A DNA stretch of 64,000 nt from Microglena sp. YARC. Lineage: Eukaryota > Chlorophyta > Chlorophyceae > Chlamydomonadales > Chlamydomonadaceae. Location: NCBI GenBank assembly GCA_022414725.1, contig CM039464.1:44212906-44276905 (forward strand), written 5' to 3'. The stretch's first letter is position 1. The number at the start of each line of letters is the position of its first letter. Below are positions 1-10,600 of this stretch, in pieces. The position numbers were made by a program, and so were the translations under genes. Under the pieces are notes generated by a model. It was not told where the DNA came from. It saw nothing but the letters and a program-made list of their open reading frames with translations, and searched no databases.

Positions 1-113
1 CCTGCCTGAAGCTTGAGATGAGCTCCTCTATCCTGATGCTGTCCAGCTCATCCCTCTTTTCCTCTCAGAGAGGGAAGTTGATGAAGCTGAGTCGCCCGAT
101 TTTGCAAGAGACC
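1..113 (-). CDS. possible exon of an unrecognised gene (window edge)
   Basis: Read on the minus strand, a long pyrimidine tract (about 180-118) ends in a TAG acceptor just above position 113. Near the window edge one frame reads DELDSIRIEELISSFRQ, which looks like real helical coding sequence. That frame has a stop a few codons upstream, so either a second acceptor (CTGAGAG, near 53-60) is used or there is a frameshift. No family recognised. Confidence 0.3.
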
Positions 114-464
114 CTAGCAGGGACAGGGGAGTTGGTGGTGGTGACAGGAGGGGAAGTGGAGGGTGGGACGGGGGGCACACAAATCGCGCCTACTTTATTA
201 TAGGAGTGGCAACGCCCATTTCGAACTGAATCCTCTGGGCTACTGGTTTTATGTCGGGAAGACCCACCTCCTGGGGTTAAAGTCCTTTCACAACTTGAAA
301 CTGGCCACCTGCCACCAGCCGGCCAACCCCCCTTCGGGGGGGGGGCACCCGTCTCACCCATAAGGCTCCCTTGCAAGCCCAATTAAGGTTTTAGACGACC
401 CCCAAATTAGCTGTGTGTAGGATTGGTGTCATCTGGCCCTTATACGTGCACCTACTCTTTTTGC

Positions 465-744
465 AGGAGTGGCAATCCTTGTGTTGCTGGTTTGTGTTTG
501 GGAGACCCACCTCCTGAATGAAAAATGCAAGCCAATTATCCGAGCCAACACAGATGCTTTTATTGTGGGGCTAAGTATAGCAGCTTATAGGCAGCATCTT
601 ATCCCTGCCCTTGATCTGTATCAGAAAAGTCAGGAGAGCAGTGCAGGCACCCACCTGTCCACCGCCTTGGCGGCTTCCTCGGGCAGCCTCCAAGCTATTT
701 ATGCGAGATCGCGCCGTGCGCAACAGAAATTGCAAAATGTATGA
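465..744 (+). CDS. possible terminal exon, unrecognised
   Basis: A pyrimidine-rich acceptor (CTCTTTTTGCAG) precedes an open frame that runs to a TGA at 742-744 and ends ARSRRAQQKLQNV. A similar acceptor plus exon start lies at about 205-285 (both share GAGTGGCAA and GACCCACCTCCTG), so this is a diverged tandem pair. The minus strand also has a plausible reading here: an AEEAAKAVD-like stretch (needing one indel) before a GTGGGT donor near 655. Strand and product are therefore unsure. Confidence 0.25.
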
Positions 745-817
745 AATAATCATGTAAATTGTGTGTAGACTTTTGTTAACTTTTGTTGTTGTTGTTTATA
801 TGATATTGGCAGTTGAC

Positions 818-1990
818 TAGATGCATATGTCCGTCATTCTGGTGTCTGTTGCCGTCAGGTATATGCAGCCGTTGTCTACTGGCACATATGTGTTGCACAG
901 ACATATGCTCTGTATTGGATAGATATTGGCATGCCCACTTACTGTACCTTCTTCCACTCTGCAGTACGTTACGGGGTGGCACCAATCACTCAGGCCTTGA
1001 GCACCCTGTACAGCCAAGGTGCTATCCCTCGCTTTCTCTTACCAAGGCCTGGCACCTGCTCTCATCCAGGTGAGTGCCCCTCCCCCCTCCCCTCTCTTTC
1101 CTTCCCCCCCCTCCCTCCCTCCTCCTTCCTCTCTCCCCCCCTCTCTTTCCCTCCCTCTGCTCTCCTTCCCCCCCCCCCCCTCCTCCCTCTCTCCCTCCCT
1201 CCCTCCTCTCCCCTCCCTCCTCTCTTTCCCCTCTCCTTCTCACTCCCTCTCTCTTTCCTTAAAACTTTTTTTTCTTTTTTTTTTCCCCTTTTCCCTACTT
1301 CCCCTCTCCTCTTCCCTCTCTCCCTCCCTCTCCCTTCCTCTTACTCTCCCTATCCCTACCCTCTCCACCCCTCTCTCGTTCTCTTCTTCTTCTCCCTCTT
1401 CCTGCTCCCTCCCTCCCTCCGAAGTGCAGAACCCCAGGTAACTTGTTTTGTGATCTCTGCAGTGAATTGTGCATTGAATTTTGCAATGATATTACCTTGT
1501 GCATTCTTACCATGTGCACCTAGTGTACATGCTGCTGTTCGCCCCTTTACATTGTTTTCATCGCTGCATGTGCTTTGCTTTCTTCCTCCCTGTGCTGTGC
1601 TTTGCTTTTGCTTTCTCCCGCCTCCCTGTGCTATGCTTCACACCAATACTCAAACCACCAAACACCAAACAGGGCCCCATTTAGTTCGTTTCGGCGACAT
1701 TGCTGCCAACATCAACATTTGCCACAACACCAAACATTGCCTATTCAGTCTTCGCACATCGTAACAACAACACTAACAACAACACTATTGTGTGTAACAA
1801 CAACACTATTCTGTTGGTTATAACAACAACACCTATTTTGTCATTCCAGCGACACGCAACAACTAACCACTAACAACAACACGTAACAACAACACGTAAA
1901 CAACAACACTATTTTGTTACCAACAACCAATTACTTTGCACCAAACACCAAACAGGCCCATTAGTTCGATTCACCAATATGCCACCAACC
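818..1990 (+). repeat. inverted duplicate of carrier exon 3 region
   Basis: This block is the reverse complement, with divergence, of about 10600-11668. It holds in the same order the segment with CAGTTGACTAGATGCATATG, a copy of carrier exon 3 (965-1069), a long CCTCC/CTCC tract, a block with repeated GTGCATTGAATTTTGCA, and copies of the start of exon 4 (about 1665-1720 and 1948-1975). Similarity begins abruptly near 818 and runs into the N gap. Confidence 0.8.
965..1069 (+). pseudogene. copy of carrier exon 3, disrupted
   Basis: Flanked by an intact acceptor (CTCTGCAG) and donor (CCAG/GTGAGT), and clearly homologous to the minus-strand exon 11420-11518 (shared [11 protein letters not shown]). 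It is 105 nt against 99 and has several internal indels: the start reads out of frame, and a 4-nt insertion after the IPRF codons breaks the FYQGLAPAL part. Either a decayed gene copy or a poor-quality assembly of an inverted haplotype copy. Confidence 0.7.
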
Positions 1991-2016
1991 ACCAATTATA
2001 CTTACCACAACACCAT

Positions 2017-3016
2017 NNNNNNNNNNNNNNNNNNNNNNNNNNNNNNNNNNNNNNNNNNNNNNNNNNNNNNNNNNNNNNNNNNNNNNNNNNNNNNNNNNNN
2101 NNNNNNNNNNNNNNNNNNNNNNNNNNNNNNNNNNNNNNNNNNNNNNNNNNNNNNNNNNNNNNNNNNNNNNNNNNNNNNNNNNNNNNNNNNNNNNNNNNNN
2201 NNNNNNNNNNNNNNNNNNNNNNNNNNNNNNNNNNNNNNNNNNNNNNNNNNNNNNNNNNNNNNNNNNNNNNNNNNNNNNNNNNNNNNNNNNNNNNNNNNNN
2301 NNNNNNNNNNNNNNNNNNNNNNNNNNNNNNNNNNNNNNNNNNNNNNNNNNNNNNNNNNNNNNNNNNNNNNNNNNNNNNNNNNNNNNNNNNNNNNNNNNNN
2401 NNNNNNNNNNNNNNNNNNNNNNNNNNNNNNNNNNNNNNNNNNNNNNNNNNNNNNNNNNNNNNNNNNNNNNNNNNNNNNNNNNNNNNNNNNNNNNNNNNNN
2501 NNNNNNNNNNNNNNNNNNNNNNNNNNNNNNNNNNNNNNNNNNNNNNNNNNNNNNNNNNNNNNNNNNNNNNNNNNNNNNNNNNNNNNNNNNNNNNNNNNNN
2601 NNNNNNNNNNNNNNNNNNNNNNNNNNNNNNNNNNNNNNNNNNNNNNNNNNNNNNNNNNNNNNNNNNNNNNNNNNNNNNNNNNNNNNNNNNNNNNNNNNNN
2701 NNNNNNNNNNNNNNNNNNNNNNNNNNNNNNNNNNNNNNNNNNNNNNNNNNNNNNNNNNNNNNNNNNNNNNNNNNNNNNNNNNNNNNNNNNNNNNNNNNNN
2801 NNNNNNNNNNNNNNNNNNNNNNNNNNNNNNNNNNNNNNNNNNNNNNNNNNNNNNNNNNNNNNNNNNNNNNNNNNNNNNNNNNNNNNNNNNNNNNNNNNNN
2901 NNNNNNNNNNNNNNNNNNNNNNNNNNNNNNNNNNNNNNNNNNNNNNNNNNNNNNNNNNNNNNNNNNNNNNNNNNNNNNNNNNNNNNNNNNNNNNNNNNNN
3001 NNNNNNNNNNNNNNNN
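2017..3016. other. assembly gap, 1000 N
   Basis: Exactly 1000 unknown bases, the usual placeholder for a gap of unknown size. The missing last exon(s) of the minus-strand carrier gene may lie here, and so may the end of the inverted duplication. Confidence 0.99.
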
Positions 3017-3058
3017 AATGTCTGGCAATAAGTGAGTTGCCAGTTAGATCTGTTATGT

Positions 3059-3172
3059 TTAGAACTTATACTGCGTTCCCAATTTAAGCGGTTTGGTATA
3101 GCTAGATGCGGGGGAAGCCGCAGAGAGAATATCGGCAACACCTTCTGGTGTAATTGGAGCATCAGTGACGCC
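3059..3172 (-). CDS. possible terminal exon, unrecognised
   Basis: On the minus strand a CGCAG acceptor is followed by 37 codons and a TAA. The peptide contains GVTDAPITPEGVADILSAAS and ends KLGTQYKF, and reads like ordinary protein. It does not resemble the third repeat of a carrier, so it may belong to another gene or to the carrier's C-terminal tail. The upstream exon is not visible. Confidence 0.3.
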   Translation of the reverse strand, partial: GVTDAPITPEGVADILSAASPASSYTKPLKLGTQYKF

Positions 3173-3214
3173 CTGCGTTCATTAGATTGCGTAATCACTT
3201 TACTGTGTAGCACT

Positions 3215-3440
3215 TTTGAGCATGGTAAGGGACGAGGTGTGGTGGTGTGGCTTAGGCTCTGTAGTGTTGTGGTGTGTTGTTGTGCGTAGTGGGTGTGGTG
3301 AACGGTTTCTGGCGTGTAGTGTGTTGTGGTGTGTGGTGTGGTGTTGTGGTGGTGTTGTGGTGTGGTTGTTGTGGTGGTGTATGTAGTGTGTGTGGTTGGG
3401 TTTGCGTTTGGGGAGTGGTGGGTGGGTTTTTTTTGATTAG
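3215..3440. repeat. GTGTGGTGT-rich tract
   Basis: Degenerate GT/GTGGT low-complexity sequence. Open frames across it are composition artefacts. Confidence 0.8.
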
Positions 3441-3533
3441 GTGTGGAATGGAGCATCCAAATCTTAGATTGTCAGGGATTTACATGAACATGACAATATA
3501 TTACCCACACTGTAGCCCCTTTCATGATTTACA

Positions 3534-3710
3534 ATGGTCTAGTGTAGAACCGATGGCCTTAAAATGAAGAGTCGGGGCGTTCGACTCCCCTCATCGGGTC
3601 GCTCGTTGGCGGTTGCAGGTCGTCGCAACCGCGATTTGGTAGCTTGTCGCAGTTGAGGTAGGAGACGCTCCCCACCCGCGTACGACGGGGCTCCCTTAAC
3701 ACCACGCCCC
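3534..3710 (+). mobile_element. tRNA-derived SINE
   Basis: The head has an A-box-like TGGTCTAGTGTAGA and, about 40 nt on, a B-box-like GGCGTTCGACTCCCC, as expected for an RNA polymerase III promoter from a tRNA. The tail (GGGCTCCCTTAACACCACGCCCC) is shared, in reverse, with elements at 31816-32028 and 41027-41225. From 3711 to about 4350 I see nothing else; an open frame at 3893-4267 has no recognisable content. Confidence 0.7.
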
Positions 3711-4354
3711 AACCAGCGTTCTCATGTACCCCACACTGTAGTACTCAGTGGCTTTGATGGATTGCCCTTGTCAAGCATACTGCGCCCCCGTAAACCTCAC
3801 GGCCTCATGATGAAGCAATACTATTAATTTATTTAATCAGTGGCACAGCAAAAACGAAGTAAAACAGAGGCCAAGTTTAGTTCCGCAGTACATTGACACT
3901 TGCCCAGCTAGTGGGCAAGCTAATTACTTGCCCCCAGCATAGGCAGCTACTACTTGACCAGCATTTAACATGGCTACGTAAAAGAAGGAACAACGCAGAC
4001 AAAAGGAAAAAAAGACACCCCTTACTCCCTCAGCCGCCCAAGAGGACCAATGCAAAGTTCCTCCACAAAAAACATGGAAAATCTAAGTACAAAACAAGAC
4101 AACATGCCTTCAACATTAACCAGGACCCTAGCCATTCACTTGAACCCTATATCTGCCTGCCTAGGACCCTCGCCATGCACTTATTCTTAGCAAGTATATT
4201 TTATTTCATTTGTCTCAATAAGACCGAGGTTATGAACCCTATATATCTGCCCCAGGCCCCACCTTAGAACAGGGTGTTAGTGGTTGCCAAAATAAGGGGA
4301 GCACCCAACGGTTTCAAGAATTAAAAAAAACAGATTTAGGGGGGGAAAACGTAA

Positions 4355-4516
4355 CAATGCTGGGTGGTGTAAGTGACTAACTTGTGTTTATGAATAGGAC
4401 CCACCTTAACAATCTGGGTGTCCTGTAAGTGACTAACTGTGTTAATGACTTAGAGGACCCACCGTAATAATCTGGGTGTGCAAGTGACTGACTTGTGTTT
4501 ATAGAATTAGGACCAC
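4355..4516 (-). repeat. donor-side array of carrier exon 6
   Basis: About three units of 60-65 bp repeat the 3' end of exon 6 and its donor. On the minus strand each holds a TCACTTACA...CCCAGATTGTTAAG/GTGGGT-like sequence. The copies preserve the reading VTYTQIVK better than the nearest exon does, with one to three indels each. Confidence 0.65.
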
Positions 4517-4695
4517 CTTAACATCTGGGTGTAAGTGACTGACACAGTGGAGGTCTGTTAGCAGTCTTGACAACACGGAGGAGTTAGAGCAGCAGTCAGA
4601 CACAAACGCAGGAGCACCATCCAATTGAAGGCGGAGTCGCAGCAGACGAGGCTTCAACTCATCGTACTTGGGGAGCATCTCGTTCAGGGTTTGTA
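4517..4695 (-). CDS. carrier exon 6 (frameshifted)
   Basis: Acceptor TGTCCTGCAG; the exon reads [20 protein letters not shown], then [14 protein letters not shown], then needs one inserted base to give [10 protein letters not shown], and two more shifts to give VTYTQIVK before the donor AAG/GTGG. This is the start of the third carrier repeat. The first two bases (TA) complete a codon with the final G of the exon 5 copy at 5297-5372, so the phases agree. Three indels in 179 nt point to decay or to local sequence error. Confidence 0.75.
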
Positions 4696-7600
4696 CTGCA
4701 GGACAGAGTGGGGGAAGGTGGTGTGGGGGTGCAGTTGGGGTTACGGGTGTGTGTGTTGGGGGTCTGGTGTGTTGGGGGTTAAGATGGATCCAGTGGTGTG
4801 TGCTTTTGGGGCTACGGTAGTGTGTGTGGGGGGTGGGGTGGTGGTGGGGGTGGGCGTGCGGGTGTGTGTGGTACGATGCGGAGTGATGTGGGGTGGGTTC
4901 GTGTGGTGGGGTCAGATGGGTGGTATGTGGGGTGGGGGTCCGGGCTCAGGGTGGGTGGGGGTAGGTCCGACCCCTAGGCACGGCTGCTTCTCAACCAAAG
5001 CCGGAAGTGAAAAAAGCAGCCTACCAGAAAATGCACAAGATAATTCTTACCATATCAGACCAGAGGGAGTGCCACACATGCTGGTCACTACAGAGCCAGC
5101 CGCACCACACCCTCCAAACACCCACACCCCCCACCCCTCCCAAGTGAAAAAAGCAACCGCAACAATGCCCAGTTAATTCTCAACATAAAGCCAGGACAAG
5201 TAAAAAAGCAAGCGTCCAAAATGCACAGATGAATTCTCGCCGTAGACCAGGACCACACACACACGCTCCAGTGAAAGAAAGCAAGCTACAAAAACTGCGC
5301 AGGTAATTCTTACCATAGAACCAGGTAGTGTCCAACGAAGGTTGCGCAGAGGCAGCCAGAGCACCGTAACCAGGACCACACCACACCCACCCCGACACAC
5401 ACACCCTCTCGGTGAAAAAAGCAAGCTACCAGAAAAGAAACAGATAAATTATCACCCAACGCATGGTAATGTTCCAACTAAGGCACAGCTGGTTTCTCAA
5501 CATAGCCAGGAACAAGTGAAAAAAAGACAAGCTTACCAGAAAAAAGCAAGGATAATTCTCACCATAGCAAACCAGGGTAGTGTCCAACGAAGGTTGCGGC
5601 AGAGGCAGCCAGGGCTCCATGGAAGAGCACGGTGGGGCCACCAACCTTGATCTTGTTGCTCAGTGCAGCAAGGCCATTCTTACCCTCAACCTGGAGGGAC
5701 AGGCATGGCTTGGTCAAACTTGCATGGGTGGGGGATGGATCCACGGGTGTGGGGGGTGGGGGGGAGGATCCATGGATGGATGGATGGATGGGTCCATGGG
5801 TGGCGTGGAGTGGGGATGGGGTGAGGGATCCATGGGTGTGTGGCGGTGGGGGGTGGGTGGATGGATTCTATGGGTATGGGGGGGGGATCTATGAATGGAT
5901 GGATGGGGGGGGGGGAGGGGAGGATCCTACGGGTGGATGGATCCATGGGTGGGTGGAGTGGGGGTGGGGGTGATGGGATCCATGGGTGTGGCTGGAGTGG
6001 ATGGGTGTGATGGAATCCATGGGTATGGGGGGGGATCTATGAATGGATAACTCGGATGGGGAGGGGGGGGGGAGGATCCATGGGTGGGTGGAGTGGGGTG
6101 AGGATCCATGGGTGTGGTGGTGGGGGATGGGTGGATGGATCCATGGGTATTGGGGGGGATCTATGAATGATGGATGGGGGGGGGGGGGGGGGGGGGGGAG
6201 GATCCACGGTTGGATGATTCCAATGGGGGTGATCCATGGGTGGGTGGGGTGGGGCGGAGGTGTGGATCCATGGGTGTGGGAGTGGGGGTGATGGGGATGG
6301 AATCCATGGTATGGGGGGACTCCTGGATCTATGAATGGAGGGATGGGGTGGGGCAGGGGGGGAGGATCCACGGGTGGATGGGGTCCATGGGTGGGTGAGT
6401 GGGTGTGGGGTGAGGGATCCATGGGTGTGGGTGGGAGGATGGGTGGATGGATCCATGGGTATGGGGGATCTATGAATGGATGGATGGGGGGGGGGGGGGG
6501 GGAGGATCCATGATGGATGGATTTCCATGGTGGGTGGAGTGGGGGTGGGTGGTGAAGGGATCCATGGTGTGGGGTGGGGGATGGGTGGATGGATCCATGG
6601 GGATATGGGGGGGATCTATGAATGGATGGCATGGGGGAGGGGGAGGGGGGAGGATCCACGGGTGGATGCGTCCATGGGTGGGTGGAGTGGGGGTGGGGTG
6701 AGGGAGATCCATGGGTGTGTGGGGTGGGGATGGGTGGATGGATCCATGGGTATTGGGGGGGATCTATGAATGGATGGATGGGGGGGAAGGGGAGGGAATC
6801 CACGGTGGATGGGTCATGGGTGGGTGGAGTGGGTGTGGGGGTGGGGGATCCATGGGTGTGGGGGTGGGGGATTATGGGTGGATTGGATCCATGGGTATGG
6901 GGGGGGATCTATGAATGGATGGATGGGGGAGGAGAGGGGGGGAGGATCCATGGATGGATGCTATCCATGGGTGGGTGGAGTGGGTGGTGGGGTGAGGGAT
7001 CCATGGGTGCTGGGGATGGAGGGATAGGGCTGGGGGGGATGAATGGAATGGATGGGGGGGGGGGGGGGATCCATGGATATGGGGGGGATCTGATGAATGA
7101 AATGGATGGGGGATGGATGGGGGGGGGGAGGATCCACGGATGGATGGATCCATGGGTGGGTGGAGTGGGGGTGGGGGATCCAAAATGGGTTTTACTTGTG
7201 GGGTGGGGGATGGAGGGGGGGAGTGGATGAGATCCATGGGGTATGGGGGGGGTGGATGGAATTAAATGGATGGATGGATGGAAGGGGGGGGGAAGGAGGA
7301 TCCACACGGTTGGATGGATCCATGGGTAACCAATGGAGTGGAGTGGGAAGTGGTTGTTGGTGAGGGATCCATGGGGTGTTGGGGTGGGGGCCGTGGGGGA
7401 TGGATCCGATGGTATGGGGGGGGATCTATGAATGATGGATGGGGGGGGGGGGGGGAGGATCCACGGGGTGATGGGTCCATGGGTGGGTGGAGTGGGGGTG
7501 AGGGATCCATGGGTGTGGGGTGGTTGAGGATGGTGGATGGATCCATGGGTATGGGGGGGGATCTATGAATGATGGATGGGGAGGGGAGGGGGGAGGATCC

Positions 7601-10600
7601 ATGGATGGATGGATCCATGGGTGGGTGGAGTGGGTGGGGGTGAGGGATCCATGGGTGTGGGGTGGGGATGGGTGGATGGATCCATGGGTATGGGGGGGAT
7701 CTATGAATGCATGGATGGGGGAGGGGGGGGGAGAGGATGGATCCATGGGTGGGTTGGAGTGGGGGTGGGGATGAGGGATCCATGGGTGTGGGTGGGGGAA
7801 TGGTGGATGGATCCATGGGTATGGGGGGGGGGGGATCTATGAATGGATGGATGGATGGGGGAGGGGGGGGGGGGAGATCCACGGTTGGATGGATCCATGG
7901 GTGGGTGAGTGGGGGGTGAGGGATCCATGGGTGTGGGGTGGGTGGGATGGATCCATGGGTATGGGGGGATCTATGAATGGATGGATGATGGGAGGGGGGG
8001 GGGGGAGGATCCACGGTGGATGGATCCATGGCTGGTGTTATGGTGGTGGACTATTTTTTCATCACATCACTTGACCAGAAAACGTCATTTATTAGAGAAG
8101 ACAAAAATCATTTATTATACCAGGAAAAAAAAACCTGCATGGTTATCTTGCATGCATCAATGGCATGAGAGCAATTTTTAGGTGATTTGGTTAAAGTTCA
8201 TAAGTGTAGGTACAAATCAGCCAACGTTTTCATTTTTTCGCATAGACCAAAAAAACTTCACTGGACAGAAAAACACACCTATCTCCATAGGTGCCTAAGT
8301 CCGAAAACGCCCTCAGTCGATACAAGAATGTGATACAGAGCCGCACATGACCCAAACTGCTCGAATCGAATTCTGTCTTTCTCATATTGTTTGCGAAGGC
8401 TTGTCAGCTATGCGCGCAGCTACTTTTTGTCCCGTTCGCATCTGGTCGCGAGCAGTCTTGTCCGGCAGGCCGGTGGCAGTACATGAGATGTGCGATAATT
8501 AGTAATACAAATCCAGATAGCGTCGGATTCGAGGCCGCGCGAGCTATTCCGAAGAAAGGTACCTCAGGACGAAAGGCTTATCGAACCCCTACTACAAGGT
8601 CAGAGGCTGCGCATCAGCCTTGGCCTCGGAATCTACTGAAATGCCTGTAAATCTCAAGATTTCAACTCCCAGTGGCCCACCACACCATGGGCCAGGATTA
8701 GGGTGTATTTTCAATTATCTACCCCAAATCGAAAACTGAGTTCAGATGTGGATGTTTGAAGACAAATTTAAAAAAAAGTTTGTTTTGGGATTTCTTTTCC
8801 GAAAATATTTGAATTTTGAATTTTGAAATTTCAAAAAAAAAAAAGTTTTTCTCCACGCTATATCTCGAGACAGAGCAAAGCCGAGGCCCAAAATGTTTCA
8901 ATTAAGGCTGTGCAGCTCTGACCTAGACTTAGGACACCCACGAAATGTAAATAATCAGTGTTTTTGGGGTCCGTACTCAACTGTACTGCCTGTGTACTGC
9001 CTTCCAAGACCTTCTGTAATAACTACAGTAGGGAAAGACGTTACACAACATTTGTACTCAGTGTTCTTTTGAAATGGCTTGTTTCGGTCGCGATAGCCTC
9101 CGTCTCACTTCCTGCATAAAACCCGTATCGACTTAGGGAACCCCATAGTAACAAATTAGCATGTTTCACTTGACCTGGTTCCCACCATTTGAGAAAACCC
9201 AAATCCGAGTATTTGTATGTTGAACTGATGTGGTTGGGCAACTTATTAGCAAAAAATAATTGTTTTGGGACTTTAAGCATAGGCTCAATCCATCCGTATC
9301 ACTCAGGGTCTGACTTAGGCACCTATGGATATATATGATAGTGTTGCATGCATCGAGGGGCATGAGAGTAATTTTAGTTTACGTAATTTATAAGTACAGA
9401 TATAACTTCTAGATAGCTAAAAAACAGTTTCTTCACTTTCACCAGAAAAACTGAATTTCAACACTTCCACCAGCTTAGACCAGAAAAAGTTCACTTCACT
9501 TCACAGGCACCACTTAACTTCACAGGCACCAGCTTAGACCAGAAAAAGTTCAGACTAGACCAGAAAAACACACCTGCATGATAGTCTTGCATGCATCAAT
9601 GGGCATCAGAGCAATTTTGAGTTATGTGGTTAAAGTTTATGAAAGTATAGATAGTAGACCAGAAAAACTTCACTAAGACAGAAATACACACCTGCATGAT
9701 AATCTTGCATGCATCAATGGGCATGAGGGAAATTTTAGTTTATGTAGAAAGATGAAGATCTTAGTTAATAGGGTATAGATATAAATTAGCTTCAAACTTA
9801 ATTTCTTTACTTCGACCAGAAAAACTCAACTTATTATGTGTGACCAGAAAAAATCATTTATTAAGACAGAAAAACGCACCTGCATGATCGTCTTGCATGC
9901 ATCGATGGGCATGAGGACAATGCGGAAGGCGGCAGCACCAGCAGATGCAGCAACTGTCTTGAGTGCGGGGGGTATGTCCACGTCCTCCAGACCAGCCAGC
10001 ACACCGGTGTTGGCAGCAGTGTCACCGAAACGACTCAATGGGCCCTGTTGGTGTTTGTGGCAAAGTATTGGTGTTTGTGGCAAAGTATTGGTGTGTGTGG
10101 CAAAGTATTGGTGTGTGTGGCAAAGTATTGGTGTGTGTGGCAAAGTATTGGTGTGTGTGGCAAAGTATTGGTGTGTGTGGCAAAGTATTGGTGTTTGTGG
10201 CGAAGTATTGGTGTGTGTGGCAGAGTATTGGTGTTTGTGGCTAAGTATTGGTGTTTGTGGCTAAGTATTGGTGTTTGTGGCGAAGTATTGGTGTTTGTGG
10301 CAAAGTATTGGTGTTTGTGGCAAAGTATTGGTGTTTGTGGCAAAGTATTGGTGTTTGTGGCAAAGTATTGGTGTGTGTGGCAAAGTATTGGTGTGTGTGG
10401 CAAAGTATTGGTGTGTGTGGCAAAGTATTGGTGTGTGTGGAAAAGTATTGGTGTGTGTGTTGGTGGCAAAGTATTGGTGTTGGTGGCACAGTATTGGTGT
10501 GTGTGGCACAGTATTGGTGTGTGTGGTAAAGTATTGGTGTGTGTGGCAAAGTATTGGTGTTTGTGGCTAAGTATTGGTGTTGGTGGCAGTATTGGTGAAT

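Noticed and set aside
1936..3087. Open frames across the gap
   Set aside because: Made of unknown bases.
3893..4267. 124-codon basic ORF
   Set aside because: No recognisable motif, no splice or codon support, and it lies within or antisense to the carrier gene's 3' region.
5580..8074. Many overlapping open frames of up to ~300 codons on both strands
   Set aside because: They run through the G-rich ~140-bp minisatellite and encode only its translation (G-W-I-H-G-Y or H-P-W-I-P types); both strands are open, as expected for composition alone.
10045..10600. CRISPR-like regular repeats (20 bp; also the 44-bp array at 50300-51060)
   Set aside because: Units are head to tail with no unique spacers, and the genome is eukaryotic.
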